A DNA stretch of 64,000 nt from Barthelona sp. PCE. Taxonomy: Eukaryota > Metamonada: BaSk clade. The notes under the pieces are model-generated. The model was not told the DNA's origin, ran no database searches, and saw only the letters and a program-made list of their open reading frames with translations. Below are positions 57,121-64,000 of this stretch, one piece after another; the stretch's first letter is position 1; every line of letters begins with the position of its first letter. The position numbers were made by a program, and so were the translations under genes. The stretch covers positions 310,001 through 374,000 of the forward strand of contig JAUFOR010000005.1 of assembly GCA_040285745.1 (NCBI GenBank), read 5' to 3'.

Positions 57121-58437
57121 TTATTGTTTTCTACTCAGTGTGTCTAAGCTAACAAGCGCATCATTATAATGATCAAAGACTTCTGTGAATTTTTGAATAA
57201 TATTTTTCTCTTCTGCTTTGACAGAAATACCAAACCACTCTAGATTCTTTTTCTCTTGCTGTTTCTCTACCTTCTTCAAGAGTTCTTCATCTAAATTAGG
57301 TTCATTCAATAAAATTTTCCCATTATCTTGATCAATGTAACCGAATAATTTCTCATCCAATATCATGCTTTCAACAAAGTCCACTATCTGCTCTGTACTT
57401 AAATTAGTTAATTTCTTTATATGTTCAATATAAATACAGCTATATGGTTCAAGAATTTGTAGCAAATTTTCTTCAACCAACCTTGACTTCAATCTATTCA
57501 AGCAACGCACGAAATGCTCACTGAACATGTCCTCTATACCAGCCATGAAGCTATCCAAACGATGAGGCTGTCGGTTCCTCACAATATCTGCAAGTTGATG
57601 CAAGTTCTCGAAATGTTCATCATACTCTCTATAATTAACAGTCACCTTGACGTCCAGTAGCTTGGAAAGGTCAGTCCTTAACTGTAAAATCTCACTTAAC
57701 GCAACAAAGATCAAAGATTCAGCAGCCATATCTTTCTGTTTGATAACGTTAAAACCATCAAAACTCTCAAAGAAATAGGAAGCGGCGCTCTTGAAATCCT
57801 CGTCTTCGAGGTGCAATAATCCATTGTGGAAGTCCAATTTAGCCTGTAATTCAGATGTGACATGAATAGCATGCGCTGTCGCCATTGCTGCAATTAACGC
57901 ACCCTTGGCCTTACCAAAGTTCTGCACGCGCATGTAGATCGTGCTTTCCAGTAGGTATAGCTTGGTCAACAATACCTTGTCATCGATTTTTTGTGTTTTA
58001 TAAATGGCTTCTTCAATTAATGCGAGAGATTCACGGAACTTACCCACAATTGAGTAGAGCTCGGAAAGAATGACCTTAATGCGTTGCTCCAATACACGTC
58101 GCTTTGCTTCACGTGCCCATTCCAAAACACTTTCCGTAAACTCAGTACGATTCTCTACTCTTTTGGGTATGGAGCATAGGGTTCTGAGGAGCTTTGAGAT
58201 TCTTGGCCCCGATAAACTGCCAAAGAACGGTTGAATATCTTCCAAAAATCCTGATACCCGTTCATCTTCCATGCCCTTGTAGTACTCTGAAAGCGCTGTC
58301 TCGCGGTGTGTAACCTTTTGGCTATCTAAAAATTAGCGTAATCTGACTATAAAAAGTGTAAGCATACTGTCTATGTAAATATTCCAAAGCTCTTGTTCTG
58401 TAAGCCCCTGGTGGTCTACTGTATCTAATAGCTCCAT
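57121..58437 (-). CDS. RPN6: 26S proteasome lid subunit RPN6/PSMD11, two exons
   Basis: A 424-residue PCI protein (human PSMD11 is 422) that clamps the proteasome lid to the core particle. It has TPR-like helices with LYLLESTIYMRVQNFGKAKG and LHLEDEDFKSAASYFFESFDGF, and the PCI module with ILEPYSCIYIEHI and ILDEKLFGYIDQDNGKILL. An ATG at 58272 lies inside the frame but would give a truncated N-terminus. A 42-nt intron (58326-58367) joins an upstream exon (58368-58437) starting MELLDTVDHQGL. The restored length and the QxLWNIYIDN helix then match the family. Confidence 0.93.
58326..58367 (-). other. Spliceosomal intron in RPN6, 42 nt
   Basis: Reads GTATGCTTACAC at the 5' end and GCTAATTTTTAG at the 3' end, phase 1. 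Same length as the GcvPA intron. A CTAAT box lies 10 nt from the acceptor. Confidence 0.8.
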
Positions 58438-58508
58438 TGTGTACACAAAATAAAAATAGAAGTGAAAAGGAACGAAAAACTGAAATTCAATATCTTTACT
58501 AAATATGT

Positions 58509-60560
58509 TTAAAAATCTTCTTCTTCTTCACTGTCCAAGAAATCCGATGGAATCAGGTCAGAATCAATGTCATAAGCATCATAACCATCAGTATCTACAT
58601 AATAATCTGCGAAACCAAACCCATCAATATTATTGGCCTGCATATTACGTTCTGCCTCCTCCAATAAGTTCGTTGGTACCTCCATTTCTACTACACTATG
58701 AATATGATTGGGATCAACGTTATTATCGCGAACTAAATCAGTTAATGACTGTTCAGCCACAATATCATCTTCATATCCTCTGGTCCCGTAACCCATGACA
58801 GGGTTGGAATAAGAGTTCTGCATGCTATTCACAGGCACATCATCTTCAATGATTTCGTCATACTCATAATCAGAAAACTGCTCCTCTACCGTCCTTGAAG
58901 AATTAGAATGCAGCGTGCTCATGCTCTTCTGGTTGTTCATCTCGCCACACATTGCTAAATACTCATCAACTGCAAACTGTCCCTTGGGTTGTTGGCTTGG
59001 AACATTAAATAAGGCATGTGCCTCTTGATGCATAACATCCTTGTAGTCCACGTTCAGGTTGTGGTTTGAATATGTAATGTATGGATCTAAAAATGAATCA
59101 TCAGGTTCGCTATCATCCAGTTCCAGATAATCTCCATAGTCATCAACTGCATAATTAATGGCACCTGGGGTTTCCTCCTCCTCATAAATACCCTCATCAA
59201 TCATGGACACATGAACAGGGCGAACCTGGGCAGGCAATAACGAATTGCTCGCTGCGGAAGAGTTGCTGGCCGAAGGTGATAGACCTGGTTGTACGTAGCT
59301 CGCGCGCCTCTGTCTTGTCGCGTCGTTCGGGGAGAGGACACTCAGCCGCCTCTTAACGTTCTTGTATGCTTGCTGGTCTTGCTTGATTGCTTTCGCAATA
59401 TCTTCAGGTGTTACGTCAAAAGCATCCAACGCGAGGTTCGCCCATGGCTCGTTACCCTCATCTGTCACCCAGGGGTGCTTTATGAGCTCCCTCATCTTGA
59501 TCCGGTCTTCCGGCTCCTTCTCCAACAAAAGTCTTAGCAAATTCTCCAATAACGGATCAGTGTTCGGTGGAATATACAAGTCTCTACTCATGATCTCCTC
59601 AAATAGGTCAATTGCGTTTTGTGCTGCAAACGGCACGGTTCCAAAAGACATAAGATACAAAGTGATGCCGATAGCCCAGAGATCAACCGCTTCTGGGTTT
59701 CTAATGTGGTCTCCACGGCACACCTCAGGTGCAAGGAATGCGGGGGAGCCCTGTGTTTCGTTGATGGTTTCATCTGCGTCGTCTTCACTCTTAAAAAAAC
59801 AACTCACTCCAAAATCCGAAATTTTTAACTCTCCTGCATGACCAACCAGCATATTCTCCGGTTTTATGTCTCTGTGAAAAACGCCCGAGTTATGTACGTA
59901 CTGTATTCCTCTCAACACGTCTCTGAAATATCGCCAGACATCTGCAATCGGCAAAGGCAAAAAATTCATTTGTACTAGATTGTTCTCACCTACATGCTTC
60001 TTGTTATGGCTCTGGTTCTCTTCCATGAGTTGCATGAGAGATCCCAACTCCATATATTCTAGAATCATAAAAATTTTATCAGAAGTTTCGAAAACCTCAA
60101 ACAACTCTACAATATTGGGGTGCTTGATTTTTTTCATTACGGCAATCTCTTGGTACACGCTGTCTATGAGATTAACACGTCCAAAACCCTGCTTCTTTTG
60201 GAGCCTCTTCTTGTCAATTTCCTTGACAGCGTAAAACTCTCCAGTTTCCCTATGTTCTGCCAAACGGATCTTGCCGAACGAGCCAGAGCCAATCACATGA
60301 AGGAATTCATAGTTTCGCAGATTCTCTTCTGAGTGTGAACGATTTTCCAATCCTGAACCGAAACTGCTCCCCAGTTCAAGTGAATGAGTGCTGATATCTT
60401 TGATCATCCCCTCCAGTGAGAACACTGCGGCACCGCTCTCCTTCCTTTCTTCAGATTGTTTTGGGAAAAATGATTCAATTGCGTGAACTTCGCTTGTTTG
60501 TTCCCCTGCGATCAATGATGGGCTATCCTTGACAGCTATCTTGGAGCCAAAGCACCCCAT
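58509..60560 (-). CDS. Ser/Thr protein kinase, CaMKK/SNF1-activating-like, N-myristoylated
   Basis: A 683-residue kinase. MGCFGS at the N-terminus is an N-myristoylation signal with an adjacent palmitoylatable cysteine, implying membrane attachment. The kinase domain spans ~83-355: the glycine loop IGSGSFGKI, catalytic lysine in AVKEI (~112), HRDIKPEN (~228), DFGVS (~248), GSPAFLAPE and HPWV. The insert rich in Asn/His before PLPIADVWRYFRDVLRGIQYVH, and the GSPAFLAPE wording, place it with CaMKK/Tos3/LKB1-type activators of AMPK. The ~320-residue C-terminal tail is acidic and low in complexity. It has no RP-rich insert typical of animal CaMKK. Confidence 0.9.
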   Translation of the reverse strand: MGCFGSKIAVKDSPSLIAGEQTSEVHAIESFFPKQSEERKESGAAVFSLEGMIKDISTHSLELGSSFGSGLENRSHSEENLRNYEFLHVIGSGSFGKIRLAEHRETGEFYAVKEIDKKRLQKKQGFGRVNLIDSVYQEIAVMKKIKHPNIVELFEVFETSDKIFMILEYMELGSLMQLMEENQSHNKKHVGENNLVQMNFLPLPIADVWRYFRDVLRGIQYVHNSGVFHRDIKPENMLVGHAGELKISDFGVSCFFKSEDDADETINETQGSPAFLAPEVCRGDHIRNPEAVDLWAIGITLYLMSFGTVPFAAQNAIDLFEEIMSRDLYIPPNTDPLLENLLRLLLEKEPEDRIKMRELIKHPWVTDEGNEPWANLALDAFDVTPEDIAKAIKQDQQAYKNVKRRLSVLSPNDATRQRRASYVQPGLSPSASNSSAASNSLLPAQVRPVHVSMIDEGIYEEEETPGAINYAVDDYGDYLELDDSEPDDSFLDPYITYSNHNLNVDYKDVMHQEAHALFNVPSQQPKGQFAVDEYLAMCGEMNNQKSMSTLHSNSSRTVEEQFSDYEYDEIIEDDVPVNSMQNSYSNPVMGYGTRGYEDDIVAEQSLTDLVRDNNVDPNHIHSVVEMEVPTNLLEEAERNMQANNIDGFGFADYYVDTDGYDAYDIDSDLIPSDFLDSEEEEDF

Positions 60561-61079
60561 TAAGCTTCAAAACCAAAAAAAGAAAGATTATCTAAAACGG
60601 AAGGTGAATTTCCTACATAGCTTCTGATTTACTTTGGTTGGTCTTTTTAATCCATCTATCACTTATATCATACAGTTTTATTCCAACATTCGGAAAAAAT
60701 GCCTCACACTTTTTTGAAGCTAGTATCAGTTTCTTGATTCTGCTAAATGAAGAGTATATATCGTTTTTACAGAGTGAGGTATAAAAATTTTTAATAAAGA
60801 TGAAAAGAAACTTTTTTTTCTGATGAAAAACTTTTCCTAAATCATTTAAAATATATATCAGTTCTCAAACAGTCTAAACTACCGTTTTTCAATAAATTTC
60901 TCTCGAAATCAACCCTATTCTTTAAACTCATATACATAAAGCAGGTATTATTCATAGAACATGAAGCATTATTCAACCTTTAAAAACTGTATCATCCTAA
61001 CATTTGTACAATCAAATGCATATAAAAATTGAAAACCATGCTGGAGTATCGCTAAACTTTTTCTTACCTTTTCATTGAA
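60561..61079. other. Divergent intergenic region, 519 nt
   Basis: Strongly AT-rich spacer with several T runs and TATATAT-like steps. No frame or repeat recognised. The last nucleotides (TTTTCATTGAAATG) resemble an initiator directly before the TFIIS start. Confidence 0.45.
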
Positions 61080-61940
61080 ATGTCAAAAGAGGAACTTATA
61101 GAAGTTACGCGCATGCTGCTTAAAGAGGTGCGAACAGAGCAACCAAGCCTCAACGACTTGTATAGTGGATTAAGTTCATTAAGTGATATTCTTGATGAAT
61201 TCACGCTGACAACACCACTACTAAACAAGCTCAAGCTACACAGAATCCTCGCAAAGGTGCTTCAAATTGGGCAAAGGGAAGATAACGAGGAAGTAATAGG
61301 TTTAGCCCGCCGTTTGATGAGTGGTTGGTTACCTTTAATATCAAAGGCAGCCGCGCCCAAGAAGAAGTCCACGGCGCGGAAGGTGGAACAGCTCAACGTT
61401 GATATCTCAGCGCCTGTTATTCCTCCTATTGATGCATTTGAAGACGAGCGTCGGACAAGGCTAACTGAAAGACTCATGGCATCAATGCAGATTGGGCTGG
61501 AGAACTATTCATACAACAAGAGGTTGCTGCGTGATCATGCTGTTGCTCTGGAGTATGCCATATATGAAATGTATAGTACAGATATGAAGAGTTTCCGTAT
61601 CTGCTTCCAGAACATCGCAGACTGTCTCCGTACAAACACACCGTTGTTAATTCGGTTGTTAACTGATGATCACATGGATCATCAACAGCTTGTCGATCTT
61701 GATATTGAATTATTGATACCAGAACACATTGCGCAGGAGAGAATGAAGCAGAGGCAACATATGATGGAGTCTTCCGTCACAAGAGAGACTTCTCAGGGCG
61801 CCACCACACATTCTTTTTGTGGAAAGTGTGGTATGAACGTTCTCGCCCAAATTGTGGCGATGAAGCAGCTCCGTAGTGCAGATGAACCAATGACAATGTT
61901 TCTTAAATGTTCTAAGTGCGGTAATCGTTTCAAGAGATAG
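61080..61940 (+). CDS. TFIIS: Transcription elongation factor TFIIS
   Basis: A 286-residue factor that rescues backtracked RNA polymerase II by stimulating transcript cleavage. The TFIIS N-terminal helical bundle lies at residues ~1-80, the polymerase-binding central domain at ~120-225, and the C-terminal zinc ribbon at ~246-286. The ribbon has CGKCG and CSKCG pairs and the essential acidic hairpin RSADEPMT. The residue before it is Leu in KQLRSADEPMT, where Thr is usual. Otherwise it is canonical in length and order. Confidence 0.96.
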   Translation: MSKEELIEVTRMLLKEVRTEQPSLNDLYSGLSSLSDILDEFTLTTPLLNKLKLHRILAKVLQIGQREDNEEVIGLARRLMSGWLPLISKAAAPKKKSTARKVEQLNVDISAPVIPPIDAFEDERRTRLTERLMASMQIGLENYSYNKRLLRDHAVALEYAIYEMYSTDMKSFRICFQNIADCLRTNTPLLIRLLTDDHMDHQQLVDLDIELLIPEHIAQERMKQRQHMMESSVTRETSQGATTHSFCGKCGMNVLAQIVAMKQLRSADEPMTMFLKCSKCGNRFKR

Positions 61941-62016
61941 GCCTTTTTTAAGTTTTTTTAAGTTTTGAATAAAAGACCCCACCATTTTCACCAATGTAAC
62001 CTTCTTTATCTCCATC

Positions 62017-62733
62017 ATGTCCACCAAATATAAAAACACTGTTTTCCAAAAAATCAACTTCTTCATGCATCTCTCAGCCTTTTTATTGCTTTCACTCTTC
62101 ATTGTAGTCCATACCTGTGAAAATCTTGGTGCCCAAAACACCACCACAAATATAAATGGCGATTCTGAATGTATTTCTGTGCGCTCTGGGCTTAATAAGA
62201 ATTCAATGTATGTGTTTAACTTCCAAGAGCCCAACACAACCCACTCAGTTATCGTTGAAATGACCCAATTTGTTCTTCACAAAAGGAAAAACGTTTATGT
62301 TTTTGATGGTGATGAATGTGGCACCGACAGCGACTATTTGAAATGGGACTCTTCCAACCGCCTTTGTGGTGATGTTGGATCTTTTAATATCCTGATAACT
62401 AACAATTTTTCAACACTAAAGTACTATACCTCAAACTACGCAACTTCCTCCTTTACAATGTCATTTGAAACAGTTGAAAACACGGCAGTAACTCAGTGTA
62501 CAACTGGAAAAGGTGTGTGCTATAATGATGAGCGTGTGTATGAACACAGTGAGTTTAATGCATTCATTGCTGAAATTACTGTTCATTCTTGGGGATTCAT
62601 TCTTGCCGTAATCGGTGTTACTTTCTTCTTTATTGCACTACTTGGTGTCATGGTTTGGTGGTATGCCGGTAAAAAGAAGACAAACAGAACTATTGTTCCA
62701 AGTGATAGCAGATACAATAACAACAAAGTTTAA
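62017..62733 (+). CDS. Type I membrane protein with CUB-like ectodomain
   Basis: A 238-residue protein. A hydrophobic signal segment (~13-34) precedes an ectodomain with a CUB-like pattern: VYVFDGDECG, then LCGDVGSFNILITNNFST, then YATSSFTMSFE. It has paired cysteines and several NxT/NxS sequons. A membrane helix (~190-215) and a short basic tail follow. This suggests a surface or vesicle adhesion/receptor protein; the partner is unknown. Confidence 0.75.
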   Translation: MSTKYKNTVFQKINFFMHLSAFLLLSLFIVVHTCENLGAQNTTTNINGDSECISVRSGLNKNSMYVFNFQEPNTTHSVIVEMTQFVLHKRKNVYVFDGDECGTDSDYLKWDSSNRLCGDVGSFNILITNNFSTLKYYTSNYATSSFTMSFETVENTAVTQCTTGKGVCYNDERVYEHSEFNAFIAEITVHSWGFILAVIGVTFFFIALLGVMVWWYAGKKKTNRTIVPSDSRYNNNKV

Positions 62734-62749
62734 TCATATTTATTTTTAA

Positions 62750-64000
62750 TCATATAAAGGGCATCCAGCCTTCAAACATGTGGGATAAGTTCTCAGTTGA
62801 AGATGCTTCTTGTATAAGTATCTCCACTCGATGCCCGACAACATCCATATCAGGAAGTGAAAGGTAATCGAAGAATAGCTTCTTTCTCAGATTTGATAGA
62901 GCAATACGTGCTGCATGTACACCGCTTACAGATCGCCACATTGATGTTTTGATGTCAAGCACTTCGTTAAAGAGGAATAAGAACAATTGACGATGGTTCA
63001 AAAGCTTTGTAAAGAGATTACACATCAAATTACTGAACTCTGAGTGTTCATCAGCAGTGCAGTTCAGCGCATGGAAGATATTTTGCGTCAGCCTGAAGGG
63101 TACCTTTTCTGGAACTGGCAACAACATGCCTTGATCGAAAACAAGTTCCAGGTCAATGTGAACAACCTGACCTGACTTTGAAACTAGCACATTGTCAAGA
63201 TGGCGGTCTCCAAGGCCAAACATATGACCCACAATACAGTAGGCCGAGTAGCTGCGCATGAAAAGCTTGCGCATATTCATGAGTTCCTCCACTGATCCGC
63301 TTTCCTCGAGGAAGTAGTATCCCAGCGTTGGAGTGTGGTTGTCGAGAATAACGTTAAAGCGTTCGAGGTGCTGCTGTCCTAAATCCTCTATCGCAAACGA
63401 CTGTGACGAAGCGTTGCTCCTTCTGCTCTTCTTCATGCTCTTCACTTCAGTCACATACTTGTTCCTGATACTCTTGAAGCGAGTGCGGAGTTCATCCAAT
63501 CCTGGTTCATCAGGGAAATATCTGCTGTGCAACCCCAGCATGTTCGAGTGTGTGCGGGCGCATCGCTGCACAATACTTGTAGATTTATGCTCCTTCATGA
63601 GTCGTTTCTCCTTCTTTTCACGCGAATGCCTTGATTCCTTTGGTTCACTGCCTCCGATCAAATCACGTAAGGAGCGCAGTCCATCCACAAATTGAATCAC
63701 ACCGACTGCGAGCTGCAAACCAACACACTTGATAGCATACGGTTTGAGGTAGTTGGGGATGATCGCGTTGACATTATCCATAAAACGGGAAACAATACTT
63801 GATATTTGCAAGTCTGCACGTTTCACGATCTGAGAGACAACCGTCGACCTGCTGTTGTTGACCGTAACAGGCGTGCTTAGATCCATTGATATGAGAATCG
63901 GGCTTGTGATTCCACTTAACGCTGTCACACTCGTTGAGAATCGACGGATGGAGACATCCACCGTAATCGACCGTGAATCAGGAACATACTGCTGCAGAAA
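62750..64000 (-). CDS. SMG1: SMG1-like PIKK kinase, C-terminal part (5' end outside window)
   Basis: 416 residues are visible, open to the window edge. The kinase C-lobe has the catalytic loop GLGDRHLDNVL and metal motif HIDLELVF, then VPEKVPFRLTQNI. The last ~33 residues form a FATC domain ending LIQEASSTENLSHMFEGWMPFI. HLDNVL and VPEKVPFR-TQN match SMG1, the nonsense-mediated decay kinase that phosphorylates UPF1, better than ATM, ATR or TOR. The upstream part (VIQFVDG) corresponds to SMG1 LIQWVDG. The N-lobe seen here is divergent: the usual K...EDLR-DER segment is only partly kept. A linker rich in Arg/Ser (~115-185) looks like an insert. Confidence 0.85.
   Translation of the reverse strand, partial: FLQQYVPDSRSITVDVSIRRFSTSVTALSGITSPILISMDLSTPVTVNNSRSTVVSQIVKRADLQISSIVSRFMDNVNAIIPNYLKPYAIKCVGLQLAVGVIQFVDGLRSLRDLIGGSEPKESRHSREKKEKRLMKEHKSTSIVQRCARTHSNMLGLHSRYFPDEPGLDELRTRFKSIRNKYVTEVKSMKKSRRSNASSQSFAIEDLGQQHLERFNVILDNHTPTLGYYFLEESGSVEELMNMRKLFMRSYSAYCIVGHMFGLGDRHLDNVLVSKSGQVVHIDLELVFDQGMLLPVPEKVPFRLTQNIFHALNCTADEHSEFSNLMCNLFTKLLNHRQLFLFLFNEVLDIKTSMWRSVSGVHAARIALSNLRKKLFFDYLSLPDMDVVGHRVEILIQEASSTENLSHMFEGWMPFI

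Noticed and set aside
58270-58272. ATG inside the RPN6 frame as the true start
   Set aside because: It would delete about 40 N-terminal residues; the spliced upstream exon restores family length and frame.
63333-63695. 120-codon plus-strand frame
   Set aside because: Antisense to the SMG1-like kinase; low-complexity Leu/Ser composition from Arg/Lys codons opposite.

Overview
This is a gene-dense stretch of a microbial eukaryote's nuclear genome, with about 47 protein genes in 64 kb on both strands. The eukaryotic content is unambiguous: a 60S ribosomal protein gene with a spliceosomal-type intron, an RPN6 proteasome lid subunit, INO80 and NuA4-type chromatin subunits, a Cet1-type mRNA capping triphosphatase, TFIIS, a DPM2 subunit, an SMG1-like PIKK and ciliary proteins. 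CFAP210-, CFAP69- and ENKD1-like genes (and a possible WDR93) mean the organism builds a flagellum. A split, bacterial-style glycine decarboxylase alpha subunit with a presequence-like N-terminus suggests a mitochondrion-related organelle. I read it as a compact, intron-poor free-living or commensal protist flagellate. A metamonad-like anaerobe is possible, but I cannot assign a clade from sequence alone. TAA, TAG and TGA all act as stops. I saw no tRNA, rRNA, transposon or CRISPR array.

Layout: 1-5.9 kb holds the phosphoethanolamine cytidylyltransferase (cut by the window edge), a 2H phosphoesterase and a large RWD-DEAH helicase. 6-14.4 kb holds an ABCG transporter with a cysteine-rich ectodomain, a PlsC acyltransferase, CFAP210 and a coiled-coil/PH protein. 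14.8-19.3 kb is a tandem pair of unrecognised ~710-residue paralogues. 19.4-30.3 kb carries a beta-propeller protein, TSR1, transketolase, DPM2, ENKD1, INO80C, a GET2-like protein and GcvPA. 30.3-38.9 kb has a giant membrane protein, a long-chain acyl-CoA synthetase, a doubly frameshifted secreted-protein gene and two small genes with interlocking stop codons. 39-47.3 kb carries the capping triphosphatase, a CRAL-TRIO protein, a COMM-like protein, several unknowns and an SDR. 47.4-58.5 kb holds ribulose-phosphate epimerase, CFAP69, RPL27, a RapGAP, a RING-like/ankyrin protein, EAF6 and RPN6. 58.5-64 kb holds a CaMKK-like kinase, TFIIS, a CUB-like membrane protein and the C-terminus of an SMG1-like kinase.

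Structural themes: four short introns (42-58 nt) were found by reading across non-ATG gene starts. All begin GTATG, end YTAG and lie within the first 28 codons. Convergent genes are packed extremely tightly: gaps of 1 nt, overlapping stop codons, and in one case a 15-nt coding overlap. Neighbouring genes show no operon-like functional grouping. Starts were chosen at real ATG codons; several longer open frames begin only at GTG or TTG and were trimmed.
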